Of a stretch of 64,000 nucleotides of DNA, positions 1-7,153 are shown piece by piece. This DNA comes from Paracoccus methylovorus (lineage in GTDB: Bacteria; Pseudomonadota; Alphaproteobacteria; Rhodobacterales; Rhodobacteraceae). Position numbers and translations under genes: made by a program. The notes beneath the pieces were generated by a model, which was not told the origin of the DNA, did no database searches, and worked only from the letters and a program-made list of their open reading frames with translations. Location of the stretch: assembly GCF_016919705.1 (NCBI RefSeq), contig NZ_CP070368.1, positions 1,736,001 to 1,800,000 on the forward strand, given 5' to 3'. Every line of letters begins with the position of its first letter. Positions within the stretch are counted from its first letter, which is position 1.

Positions 1-396
1 GTCGGGACGATCAAGATCGCAAACAACGCAATTTCGACCTATCGCCAAGCGTATACCGCCGGAAACATTACAATCGGGGCAAACCAAAGTGGTGTGATCC
101 AAACGCTCACGGTCACGCCGGGGCGTTCCGGTCCATTGAAAATTGACTTTCAGTTTTTGCGGGCCGGTGCCGCAACCGGGTTCGACGTCCGGTTGGTTAA
201 AAACGGCAATGTAATGATATCGGATGACCTCGCGCCGGGGCGGTTAATTAGCAATCGCTACGTTTTAAGTTTTGTCGATGTAGCCGCTGCAGCGGGCGTT
301 TCCGCGACATATACGGTTGAGGTTGTGGTTGCTGCTGGTGGCGGCAACTTTATAGCAAGTCAAAGGTTCCTTGGTGCGCTGGATATTATAAAATGA
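1..396 (+). CDS. Phage tail-tip/fibre protein, C-terminal part (5' end outside window)
   Basis: The reading frame is open from base 1 to the stop at 394-396, so the gene starts to the left; the GTG at 94 is internal, not a start. About 131 residues are visible. They begin with a VGTIKIANNAIS-like stretch, a pattern often seen near the C-terminus of lambda J-like tail-tip proteins. The rest is rich in short beta strands and glycine/alanine turns, which suits a fibre or tip domain. It probably forms the tip of the tail and contacts the host surface. The assignment rests on this short stretch and on the lysis genes that follow; a family search with the full protein would be decisive. Confidence 0.5.
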   Translation, partial: VGTIKIANNAISTYRQAYTAGNITIGANQSGVIQTLTVTPGRSGPLKIDFQFLRAGAATGFDVRLVKNGNVMISDDLAPGRLISNRYVLSFVDVAAAAGVSATYTVEVVVAAGGGNFIASQRFLGALDIIK

Positions 397-450
397 TTTG
401 GCGCCCGCTCATAATCTGCTAACTTAATCCACAAGGAAGGAAACCGACCA

Positions 451-636
451 ATGCAATACAGAATTACCAACAAGAAGAACCAAACAGCCACGCTCGAAGC
501 GGATCGTTATGAAATCGATGGGTCAGGAACCCGGTTTTATGGCGAGAACGACGAAGTTATCGCGTCGTTCTACGATGGGGAAATTATCTCCGTTGCGCCG
601 GCCGCGCTGCAATTCGATTCGGGCGATGAATCGTAA
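451..636 (+). CDS. Small phage protein, unknown function
   Basis: A 61-residue acidic protein with a strong ribosome binding site (AAGGAAGG) 9 bases ahead of the ATG. The sequence alternates polar and hydrophobic residues in a way that suggests a small beta-rich fold, and it ends in an acidic tail. It sits between the tail protein and a second small coiled-coil protein in a tight plus-strand run, so it is probably a late phage gene. I do not recognise the family. Confidence 0.55.
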   Translation: MQYRITNKKNQTATLEADRYEIDGSGTRFYGENDEVIASFYDGEIISVAPAALQFDSGDES

Positions 637-682
637 AGCGCGGCGTCGTGCCGCTAGCATCTCAAAGAGGAAACCCAAGATT

Positions 683-859
683 ATGAACGCAGTAGCATTG
701 CGCGCCGCGCTGGAAGAGTCGAAAGCGGAAAACGAGTATCTGCGCCAAAGAAACCTGAACCTGCGGATCGCGATTGAAAACCTGTCGCAGCAGGTGGCGG
801 ATCTGACGCCGAACGAGGAAGCCGCAGAAGGCGAAGCCGAGGCGGCCCCCGCTCAGTAA
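683..859 (+). CDS. Small coiled-coil phage protein
   Basis: A 58-residue protein. Residues 5-40 (ALRAALEESKAENEYLRQ and onward) have clear heptad spacing for a coiled coil, and an Ala/Glu-rich tail follows. The start at 683 is chosen because AGAGGAAA lies 8-9 bases upstream. An in-frame ATG at 626 overlaps the stop of the previous gene and would add 19 basic residues without a good ribosome binding site. A hairpin terminator follows at 884-907. The role is unknown; small coiled-coil proteins are common between tail and lysis genes. Confidence 0.5.
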   Translation: MNAVALRAALEESKAENEYLRQRNLNLRIAIENLSQQVADLTPNEEAAEGEAEAAPAQ

Positions 860-883
860 GGCTGCCGGAAGGCCGATGCAGAC

Positions 884-907
884 AGCCCGCCTCGCGCGGG
901 CTTTTTT
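884..907 (+). terminator. Rho-independent terminator
   Basis: A 7-bp GC stem (AGCCCGC / GCGGGCT) with a 5-base loop is followed directly by six T. It ends the small late-gene unit 451-859. The T run is followed by CATG, the same arrangement as the terminator ahead of the endolysin. Confidence 0.8.
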
Positions 908-927
908 CATGACCAAACGGAGAGACG

Positions 928-1215
928 ATGACAGACCCGGATTACCGGCGCGATCTGGCGCGCATTGAAACCAAGCTGGATCGCGTGGAGACGGCCATTG
1001 TCAGCCTTGCTCGCATGGAAGAGCGGATGGTTACACTGTTCAACCGCATGGACCGATATGATGGTGAACTACGTGACGTCCTTAAGCGCGTGGCCGAGAT
1101 TGAGCGGCTGACTATCGGGCGTGGCCATTTCTTTCGGTGGCTGGACCGCGGGGGGGCGGCGCTGGTGGCCCTAATTGTCGCCTATGTCTTCAATCAGTGG
1201 GTGGGGAAGGGCTGA
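928..1215 (+). CDS. Phage coiled-coil protein with C-terminal membrane anchor
   Basis: A 95-residue protein. Residues 5-65 form a charged amphipathic helix with heptad repeats (DLARIETKLDRVETAIVSL), and residues 73-90 form one hydrophobic segment (GGAALVALIVAYVFNQW). This layout, a long coiled coil plus a terminal membrane anchor, is common among accessory proteins of phage lysis cassettes in Rhodobacterales. A ribosome binding site GGAGA lies 5 bases before the ATG. The 3' end overlaps the opposite-strand gene at 1190-1408 by 26 bases. It could modulate the holin or act as a spanin-like protein; that is inference from topology and place only. Confidence 0.6.
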   Translation: MTDPDYRRDLARIETKLDRVETAIVSLARMEERMVTLFNRMDRYDGELRDVLKRVAEIERLTIGRGHFFRWLDRGGAALVALIVAYVFNQWVGKG

Positions 1216-1408
1216 GCTCAATGCCCAACTCCTTCGCCAACCCCTCCAGCGCCGCCACCGTCGGGTCGTAGGCCCCTTTGGCCTTCGGAAACCTGGCCTT
1301 CCGTGCGCGATAGAACCGCAGCCACTTCGGCAGTTCTTCCAGTGGATAGGTGGCTGACCAGATTTCGCCGGTCAGCGTGAAGGTCGTGTCGTCATGAGTG
1401 GTTTTCAT
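1190..1408 (-). CDS. Small phage-type protein, unknown function
   Basis: Taken from the ATG at 1408, this is a 72-residue protein beginning MKTTHDDTTFTLTGEIW and ending SPSPPTD. The open frame continues upstream but the extra residues are rich in Pro, His and Arg and look non-coding. No strong ribosome binding site is visible. The Trp/Tyr-rich middle (LPKWLRFYRARKARFPK) looks like a genuine small protein. It is transcribed against the lysis genes and overlaps 928-1215 at its 3' end. I do not recognise the family. Confidence 0.45.
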   Translation of the reverse strand: MKTTHDDTTFTLTGEIWSATYPLEELPKWLRFYRARKARFPKAKGAYDPTVAALEGLAKELGIELSPSPPTD

Positions 1409-1589
1409 GGCGGCGTTTTGCGGCACCCAGCCATGGGCTGCAAGACCGCCCGGATGATGACGGCCCCCAGAGTGTGCGTGATGTTCGGGAACTGGGGGCC
1501 GGCCTGCCCAATAGGATCCGGTGTCGGCAGACTTGGGTAATATAGGTGATGCCGCGTAAGCGTCAATTTTCCCTACCGCTTTGCGGTGT

Positions 1590-2021
1590 TCAGTTGGCGA
1601 ACGCATCAATCAGGTTGAGGACAGCCAGCACCTTTCGGGTCTCGCTGTCGACACGATAGATCCGGTCGTCATCGCGGTAGTAATTCCAACCATGGCGAGC
1701 TTCCAGATCGTAGCGACGGGGGTCTCGCACGACGATATAGTCTTTCGTGCGAAGGATGTCTCCCACCCGGTTCCCATAGCGGGCCACGTGCTTGCGCGCT
1801 TGCCCCGGCGGGACACATGGCGGGTTCTTTTTGGCAAGCCCCGGTGGGCAGTCGGCGATATATCTCGCTTGTGGTCGAGGCTTGCGGTGATCGCCCCTGT
1901 GTTCATCGTGGCGTGCTTGGTGACCCTTTCCATTCCCTCTACCGGGATCGGAGAATGCAGGCGCCGCGCCAAGGGTGCCTGCAATGACAGCGATTGCTGC
2001 CAGTGTGGGTGCGAGCTTCAT
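1590..2021 (-). CDS. RcnB-like exported protein
   Basis: A 143-residue protein with a clear Sec signal peptide at residues 1-24 (Lys, hydrophobic core, then AAPAFS) and a predicted periplasmic location. The mature part is very basic and His/Arg/Gly-rich. It contains a CPPGLAKKNPPCVPPG stretch with two Cys, and it ends in the YYRDDDRIYRVDSETRKVLAVL pattern typical of short RcnB-type proteins. E. coli RcnB is a periplasmic protein linked to nickel/cobalt homeostasis, but this family is broad and metal binding is not shown here. AAGGAG lies 7 bases before the ATG at 2021; the ORF extends further upstream without such a site. It is opposed to the lysis genes, so it is probably cargo. Confidence 0.65.
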   Translation of the reverse strand: MKLAPTLAAIAVIAGTLGAAPAFSDPGRGNGKGHQARHDEHRGDHRKPRPQARYIADCPPGLAKKNPPCVPPGQARKHVARYGNRVGDILRTKDYIVVRDPRRYDLEARHGWNYYRDDDRIYRVDSETRKVLAVLNLIDAFAN

Positions 2022-2240
2022 GTCTATGCTCCTTAAGATCGTCGCAGATGGATACGCCGATCCGACGACCAAGTTGCATCACGATTGATTGCTAGGCGGG
2101 CTGTTGCCATTTCATGATCGGTTTTCGGCTGGCCTCTGCTTGCACCTTGATGATCTCCGCGAGTGCGCGCGCATCGCGGGTACCGACCCCCGTAGGCCCT
2201 GACGAAATGTAGGAACGCCTCCAAACATAACCGCATCCGC

Positions 2241-2263
2241 CCCGCCTTCGTGCGGGGTTTTTT
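2241..2263 (+). terminator. Rho-independent terminator before endolysin
   Basis: A stem CCCCGC / GCGGGG with a 6-base loop is followed by six T. It lies directly ahead of the endolysin ribosome binding site, so endolysin expression would depend on read-through, antitermination or a promoter inside this short space. A second small terminator-then-gene unit with the same TTTTTTCATG junction occurs at 884-928. Confidence 0.7.
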
Positions 2264-2276
2264 CATGGAGAAACGT

Positions 2277-3101
2277 ATGTACCCAGCAGGGTTCAAGGGC
2301 CGCGCCAAGCGGCTCACTGTTATTGATATTGCCCGCGTCGGGCGGCTGATCGGCACCGGAGAGGATGAAATCCGAGCCGTCATCGAGGTCGAAACTTCCG
2401 GCGGCGGATTCGACAACAAAGGTCGGCCGAAGATGCTGTTCGAGCCGCATGTGTTCTGGCGTGAGCTGGGCCCCGGCCAAAAGCGCACCACAGCCGAGGC
2501 AACAGGTCTCGCCTATCAAAGGTGGGGTAGCGCGCCGTATCCCAAGGACAGCTATCCGCGCCTGGCATTGGCCATGAAGATCGATGCCGCAGCCGCGCTG
2601 CGCTCGGCGAGCTGGGGCTTGGGTCAGGTCCTGGGCTTCAACCACAAGGCTGCGGGCTATGCCTCGGCCGGCGATATGGTCGAGGCATTCTGCGACAGCG
2701 AGACCGCGCATCTGGAGGCGATGATCAGTTTCATCATCTCCGAAGACCTCGATGACGAATTGCGCCGGCATGATTGGTCAGCTTTCGCCCGTGGCTACAA
2801 CGGTGCCGGTTACGCCACTCATGGCTACCACACCAAGCTCGCGGCCGCTTTCAAGCGCTGGCAGGCGATCCCAGACGCGCTGGCACCGGCCTGCCCGAAG
2901 ATCGGTCTTGGTTCGCGCAACGATGCGGTGCGCCACGCGCAGGCTCGTCTGACCGCGCTTGGGTTCGACACCAAGGGCACGGACGGGATTTTCGGCGCGA
3001 ACACCCGTGCCGCCACCATCGCTTTCCAGAAATCCGCCGGCCTCGCACCGGACGGCATTATCGGCCCGATCAGCTGGGCCGCGCTTCTCAAGGAGAACTG
3101 A
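2277..3101 (+). CDS. Phage endolysin: N-acetylmuramidase with peptidoglycan-binding domain
   Basis: A 274-residue protein that should cleave glycan strands of the host wall at lysis. Residues about 10-185 match the N-acetylmuramidase (DUF3380) family: VIEVETSGGGF, with the likely catalytic Glu at 37-39, then GRPKMLFEPHVFW and an ASWGLGQVLGFN segment. Residues about 205-270 form a peptidoglycan-binding type 1 domain (LGSRNDAVRHAQARLTALGF, DGIFGANTRAATIAFQ). The start at 2277 is chosen because GGAG stands 7 bases upstream; the ATG at 2265 overlaps that site. There is no signal peptide, so export would need the holin encoded 3 bases downstream. Family assignment is firm, precise cleavage site less so. 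Confidence 0.9.
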   Translation: MYPAGFKGRAKRLTVIDIARVGRLIGTGEDEIRAVIEVETSGGGFDNKGRPKMLFEPHVFWRELGPGQKRTTAEATGLAYQRWGSAPYPKDSYPRLALAMKIDAAAALRSASWGLGQVLGFNHKAAGYASAGDMVEAFCDSETAHLEAMISFIISEDLDDELRRHDWSAFARGYNGAGYATHGYHTKLAAAFKRWQAIPDALAPACPKIGLGSRNDAVRHAQARLTALGFDTKGTDGIFGANTRAATIAFQKSAGLAPDGIIGPISWAALLKEN

Positions 3102-3104
3102 TTT

Positions 3105-3503
3105 ATGCAAGCCATCATCGACGCGGCAATGCCGCACTTTCTTGAACTGCTCGGCCTGGCGCTGACCGGTATCATCGGCTGGGCCGCGTCCAAGGCCCGC
3201 CAGAAATGGGGCATCGAGATCGAGGCGCGCTATCGCGAGGCGCTGCATTCGGCGCTGATGACGGGTGCGCTGCTGGCGGTCAAGCACGAGCTGACGGGGC
3301 GGGCGGCTATCGATCTGATCCTGCGCTACATCAGGCATAGCGTGCCCGACGCGATCATGGGCCTGGACGCCCGGCCGGATGTTCTGACCGATCTTGCCAA
3401 GGCCAAGCTGGAACAGGCGGCCGCCGAGAAGGCAAGGGACGTGACCAGTGTTGCGGTGGATAAGCTGGCCGAGGCGCTGCGCAAGGCCGGCGCACCAGCC
3501 TAA
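3105..3503 (+). CDS. Holin-like phage membrane protein
   Basis: A 132-residue protein with one N-terminal hydrophobic helix (residues about 9-28, FLELLGLALTGIIGWAASKA), then a long charged region ending in a coiled-coil-like Ala/Lys/Glu helix. This resembles LLH-type phage holins, which have a single membrane segment and a long soluble tail. The gene begins 3 bases after the endolysin stop, the usual place for a holin. A terminator follows at 3512-3531. The holin role is inferred from topology and neighbourhood. Confidence 0.7.
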   Translation: MQAIIDAAMPHFLELLGLALTGIIGWAASKARQKWGIEIEARYREALHSALMTGALLAVKHELTGRAAIDLILRYIRHSVPDAIMGLDARPDVLTDLAKAKLEQAAAEKARDVTSVAVDKLAEALRKAGAPA

Positions 3504-3511
3504 ACGATAAA

Positions 3512-3534
3512 AGCCGGGCTAGTGCCCGGCTCTT
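3512..3534 (+). terminator. Rho-independent terminator after lysis genes
   Basis: An 8-bp perfect stem (AGCCGGGC / GCCCGGCT) with loop TAGT is followed by CTTT. It lies 8 bases past the holin-like gene stop. The T tract is short, so termination may be partial. Confidence 0.7.
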
Positions 3535-3716
3535 TAGATCATACGCTGACCTGATAATCATCAACTAGACAACCAATATTTGTTAACCAACAGAACAATA
3601 CTTGTTAACTGGCAGATCAACTAATGTGCGACAGATCAGCGCGGTAGATGTCTATTTGGTTAGGTCCACAGTGGGTGACAGCAAGGGTGCTCAAGCCCTG
3701 ATGCAGCCTCCTGAGC

Positions 3717-4217
3717 TTACACGGTTACGACATTGCCGCTCTGGTTTGGTGTGATCAGCTTGGACAGATCAAAACCTTGGGTTCGTGCAGCCGTCAGGTA
3801 CATTTCTTTTATCTCATCCGGCAGATGATGATTCCGGGCTAGCAGCCACAGATTTTTACGATCCGGTGTGCCGACAAGCGAAACCGAATAATCGTCCGCG
3901 AGGGCAAGAATCCAGTAGTCACCTTTGGTGAACGGTATCCAGCGAAGGTATTCGGGCAGGAACGTGACCGTTAGCTTAGCGTTGGATTGGTCAGTCGGTA
4001 TGGCTTGGCCAAGCGCCCGTACCGGCTTCCCGTCCTCGTCGATGCAGCGGTTATCTACTTGGATCGAGCCATCATCATCCAGGCTGTAAGTCGCTGTGAT
4101 GTCTTCTGCTCCCTCGTCTTCCCATCTGAGGGGAAGGCGGCAGATCTCGAACCATGTTCCAAGATATCTGTCGAGATCGACATGCGGGATAGTGATGACT
4201 TCGCTGGCGGGGTTCAT
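3717..4217 (-). CDS. Lipocalin family protein (Blc-like) without signal peptide
   Basis: A 166-residue lipocalin. It has the family hallmark near the N-terminus (DLDRYLGTWFEICRLP), the YSLDDDGSIQVDNRC strand, the GDYWILALADDYS strand and a C-terminal LLARNHHLPDEIKEMY helix. Bacterial lipocalins of this group bind lipids or other hydrophobic ligands, usually as outer-membrane lipoproteins. This copy has no signal peptide or lipobox, so it would stay in the cytoplasm unless the start is wrong. The start at 4217 is chosen because AAAAGGA lies 7 bases upstream; the longer frame to 4256 adds 13 residues and still no signal. It lies between lysis genes and the SRAP gene, so it is probable prophage cargo. 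Confidence 0.82.
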   Translation of the reverse strand: MNPASEVITIPHVDLDRYLGTWFEICRLPLRWEDEGAEDITATYSLDDDGSIQVDNRCIDEDGKPVRALGQAIPTDQSNAKLTVTFLPEYLRWIPFTKGDYWILALADDYSVSLVGTPDRKNLWLLARNHHLPDEIKEMYLTAARTQGFDLSKLITPNQSGNVVTV

Positions 4218-4280
4218 CAGGCATTCCTTTTGGGGTTTTGCACCTTCGAAACCCATTCTGCGCAGATTTGTTCCGCCCAG

Positions 4281-4316
4281 CCCTGCTCCGGTTCACCCTC
4301 GGAGCGGGGCCTTTTT
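4281..4316 (+). terminator. Rho-independent terminator
   Basis: A 10-bp stem (CCCTGCTCCG / CGGAGCGGGG, one G-U pair) with a 9-base loop is followed by five T. It is oriented to stop plus-strand read-through from the lysis genes before the SRAP gene, whose start is at 4379. Confidence 0.65.
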
Positions 4317-4378
4317 GCGTTTAAGGCGTCGAGTTATGCGGGCTACCATGTCCAGGCTGACGATTCGGAGGCCAGCCC

Positions 4379-4999
4379 TTGTGCAATCAGTATGTCCCGC
4401 CCGCGAACTTCGATGAATTCCGCCAGATCTACGACTATGAAGCCGAGAACCTGACCGGCAACGAACCGTGGTTTGATGAGGCTTTCCCAGACCGGACACT
4501 ACCGATCGTGCGCCGGGACGAGGCGGGGATGCAGTTGGTCAAGGCGCGCTGGGGCATGCCGTCGCCCCCGAAGTATCTGAGCAAGTCCGGCCGGGATAGC
4601 GGCGTCACCAACATCCGCAACGCCGGCAGCCCGCACTGGCGCCGCTGGCTGGGGCCGGAGCATCGCTGCTTGGTCCCGGTCAAGCGGTTCGCAGAACCGG
4701 GGCCGGACGGTCGCCCGGTCTGGTTCGAAAGTGCGGACGGCCGTCCCATGATGTTCGCCGGGATCTGTGTCGACGGCTGGGTCAGCATCCGCAAGGTCCG
4801 CGACGGCGAGACTGAGGATGATCTGTTCGGCTTTCTCACGACCGAACCCAATGCCGAGGTGGGTGCGATCCACCCCAAGGCCATGCCGGTGATCCTTCGC
4901 ACGCGCGAGGAATGGGACGCATGGCTGACACTGCCTTGGCATGAGGTGCGACACATGCAGCAGCCGCTACCGGACGGGGCGCTAAAGCAAACCGGTTGA
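4379..4999 (+). CDS. SOS response-associated peptidase family (SRAP; YedK/HMCES-like)
   Basis: A 206-residue SRAP protein. Proteins of this family covalently cap abasic sites in single-stranded DNA through an N-terminal Cys. The start is the TTG at 4379, with GGAG about 9 bases upstream: it places Cys directly after the initiator Met, as the chemistry requires. Expected active-site residues are present: Cys2, Asn78 in VTNIRNAG, Glu106 in VKRFAEPG and His165 in AIHPKAMPVIL. The opening is MCNQY rather than the common MCGRF. No LexA box is seen upstream. Together with the Y-family polymerase at 5879-7081 it gives the prophage a DNA damage-tolerance kit. Confidence 0.88.
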   Translation: MCNQYVPPANFDEFRQIYDYEAENLTGNEPWFDEAFPDRTLPIVRRDEAGMQLVKARWGMPSPPKYLSKSGRDSGVTNIRNAGSPHWRRWLGPEHRCLVPVKRFAEPGPDGRPVWFESADGRPMMFAGICVDGWVSIRKVRDGETEDDLFGFLTTEPNAEVGAIHPKAMPVILRTREEWDAWLTLPWHEVRHMQQPLPDGALKQTG

Positions 5000-5038
5000 A
5001 GATGCGAGCCGGCTACAGAATGCGGATGTCATCGCGAC

Positions 5039-5782
5039 TTATCTAATTGGTGGCGTGAAACGTTGATGCTTTATCGTTTCGTTAATCCTGATATAGGTAA
5101 TAGCCTGTTCACGAAATGCCTTATGCTGGAGACGAATTCCGTACAGCTCATACCGCTCCGGCCAAATGTGCTTCGCAACGCAAAGAATTTGATCCGCCGC
5201 GCGAACAACATTCACAGTGGCTAAGTGACGTGCAGCGCCGTCTCCAAGATGAGAAAAGTAGACAGTACCGTTCTCTTCGCCCGGCTTGAAATCCATTGTT
5301 GTCATCAATTCGATAGCATCCGAGTTCGGATGCCCCCCGGTATCGATCATCTCATCGTATAAGCTAATAATAGCCTCGAAGAGCCTTTTATCGCGCATTT
5401 GCATCGCGGCTCTGGCTGCGCCAAAGCCGTTCCTACGGAAATTATCGCGGCTCTTCGGGTTGGTGCCCCTTTCAGACCATATTTTCAACCAGCCGCTATC
5501 ATGCATAAAGAGGTGCGCGTATAGCATCGACTCTAGCGAAAGTCGGAGGAGCGAAGGTATCTGCGATGCATTTCCAGCCTTCGATAAAACTGCCGCTGTC
5601 CGCCAAGTACTAAAAGCAAAATTAACTAACCCAACGGACCGGTAGCCCTTCGCATGATCTAGATTTCCTATAAACAGTGAAAGGGTCGCGTCAGCAGAGG
5701 CAACTGCGAGAACCGTCGGCCCCCTTTCTAGGTTGTCGCGGATCATTTGAGTATAGCTGTCGAGATCAATAATATTTGCCAT
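5039..5782 (-). CDS. Unrecognised AT-rich protein, probable prophage cargo
   Basis: Taken from the ATG at 5782 (MANIIDLDSY), this is a 247-residue soluble protein, largely helical by composition. Its longest conserved-looking piece is LLRLSLESMLYAHLFMHDSGW, which loosely resembles the Arg/Glu helix of DUF5677-type proteins, but I cannot assign a family. Its codon use is visibly AT-richer than that of its neighbours, a sign of recent transfer. No clear ribosome binding site is seen, and the frame stays open to 5857. It is convergent with the SRAP gene and lies downstream of the polymerase on the same strand. Genes in this position are often immunity or anti-phage cargo; that is only a positional guess. 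Confidence 0.6.
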   Translation of the reverse strand: MANIIDLDSYTQMIRDNLERGPTVLAVASADATLSLFIGNLDHAKGYRSVGLVNFAFSTWRTAAVLSKAGNASQIPSLLRLSLESMLYAHLFMHDSGWLKIWSERGTNPKSRDNFRRNGFGAARAAMQMRDKRLFEAIISLYDEMIDTGGHPNSDAIELMTTMDFKPGEENGTVYFSHLGDGAARHLATVNVVRAADQILCVAKHIWPERYELYGIRLQHKAFREQAITYIRINETIKHQRFTPPIR

Positions 5783-5878
5783 TCGATACCGATAACATTT
5801 CAAACGTAGGCCCACTAGCAGTAGCTGGATATGCAGTGGTTCTACCACGTTACCCAAAATCGCGCTCTTCGTCCCGCA

Positions 5879-7081
5879 TTATCCGCGCTCGAAAAACCCC
5901 GGATGCGGCCGATTGACGCCGAACCGAATGGTGCCCTGTCCGAACCGCTGGTTGATGAAATCGGCCGCAGCCGAGGCGCGCTCGCCTTGCGTGCGCTCGG
6001 CCGGGGCCACCGGCAGCAGTAAGTCTCCGGTGCGCGAGGTCAGATAGTCGACGTCGCCCAGGTGCACGCCGATGGCCGCCAAGCGGCCGCCCCGGATTTC
6101 GGGCCAAGCCCGGCGCCATAGAGCCCGATTGATCCGCATGAACTCCAGCGTGTCCTGCGTCGGAGCGCAGCGTATCGAACGCGCCCAAGGAAAGCGTCCC
6201 ATGGGCGAAAGGTGAAGGGCAAAGCTGCCCGCGACCCGGCCGTCGCGCCTGAGCCGGGCCGCCGCCTTTTCGATTAGCCAGCGCGACACCAGATAGGCTT
6301 CGGCCGGCGCGCGGAACTCGGGCGCCAGCACCTTCGAATTTCCGAAGCCGCCGCGCTGGGTCTTGACCAGCGGGATCGGCTCGCCTTGCAGCGCCCTGAC
6401 GAAACGCTCCCCCTCGACCGATCTCCAGATCGCCCGCGCATGCCGCGGATCGAGGCGGCAGAGCGACACTATGTCACGCACGCCGGCACGCTCCAGACGC
6501 TCGCGCATCGAGCGCGAGATGCCCGGCAGATCGTCCAGCGCCAGATGGGCGATCCGGTCGGGCATGTTGCCCCGGTCGAGGTGCTGGCAGCCGTTCGGCT
6601 TTTCCAGCTTGCCGGCGATCTTGGCCAGCAGGTGATTGGGCCCCATCCCGGCGCTAAACCGCAGGCATTCTCCCACTTCCTGCGCCACCGCGTCCTTGAG
6701 CCGTGCGACCAAGGCCCGGGCGCTGTCGATCTCGGTTTCCTCGCCGGACAGCACAATCTGGAATTCGTCCACCGACCGGATGCGCTCCAGCTCAGCATGG
6801 CGATCCAGCACGGCCGCGACGCGCAGGTTGAACCGCACATAGAGCCGGTGCCGCGAGGGCAGGAACACGATGCCGGGGCATAGCTGCCGAGCCTCTGGGA
6901 CGCTGGTACCGGTCTTTACGCCGAAGGCCTTGGCCTCATAGCTGGCCGCGACACAACACCCCTTTTCATTCTCCATGGCGGTGATCGCCACCGGCCGGCC
7001 CCGAATCGAGGGGTTCAACTGTTGCTCGACAGACGCGAAGAAGCTGTTCATGTCGATGTATAGCGTGCGTAGCGGTCCCAT
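5879..7081 (-). CDS. Y-family DNA polymerase (DinB/UmuC-like)
   Basis: A 400-residue translesion polymerase. The palm motif LYIDMNSFFASVEQ supplies Asp10, and SVDEF supplies Asp105 and Glu106 for metal binding. The finger segment AASYEAKAFGVKTG and the helix-hairpin-helix LDDLPGISRSMRERLERAGV (about residues 187-206) follow, then a little-finger region. The SIDEAF motif common in DinB is SVDEFQ here, and no beta-clamp motif is obvious at the C-terminus. A GTTC-N7-GTTC LexA box lies 37 bases upstream of the start (7119-7133), so SOS control is likely. It is divergent from the small gene at 7154. It is probably a prophage-borne paralogue rather than the chromosomal dinB. Confidence 0.88.
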   Translation of the reverse strand: MGPLRTLYIDMNSFFASVEQQLNPSIRGRPVAITAMENEKGCCVAASYEAKAFGVKTGTSVPEARQLCPGIVFLPSRHRLYVRFNLRVAAVLDRHAELERIRSVDEFQIVLSGEETEIDSARALVARLKDAVAQEVGECLRFSAGMGPNHLLAKIAGKLEKPNGCQHLDRGNMPDRIAHLALDDLPGISRSMRERLERAGVRDIVSLCRLDPRHARAIWRSVEGERFVRALQGEPIPLVKTQRGGFGNSKVLAPEFRAPAEAYLVSRWLIEKAAARLRRDGRVAGSFALHLSPMGRFPWARSIRCAPTQDTLEFMRINRALWRRAWPEIRGGRLAAIGVHLGDVDYLTSRTGDLLLPVAPAERTQGERASAAADFINQRFGQGTIRFGVNRPHPGFFERG

Positions 7082-7118
7082 TACCCCAGATCCTGCGGAT
7101 GTTCATCGGCCCTCTGAT

Positions 7119-7133
7119 GTTCTATAAATGTTC
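7119..7133. promoter_or_regulatory. LexA (SOS) box, alphaproteobacterial type
   Basis: The sequence GTTC-TATAAAT-GTTC matches the alphaproteobacterial LexA consensus GTTC-N7-GTTC exactly. It lies between the divergent polymerase (start 7081) and the 106-residue gene (start 7154). The spacer TATAAAT could itself serve as a -10 element, so bound LexA would block both directions. Confidence 0.8.
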
Positions 7134-7153
7134 TTGTTCGGCAAGAGGGCGAA

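Noticed and set aside
2092..2230. A minus-strand open frame ending in EIIKVQAEASRKPIMKWQQPA that looks protein-like.
   Set aside because: It has no start codon or ribosome binding site in frame and covers a non-coding gap. It may be a relic or chance.
4261..4300. GTTC repeats upstream of the SRAP gene as a second LexA box.
   Set aside because: The spacing between GTTC units is 17 bases, not 7, so the LexA pattern is not met.
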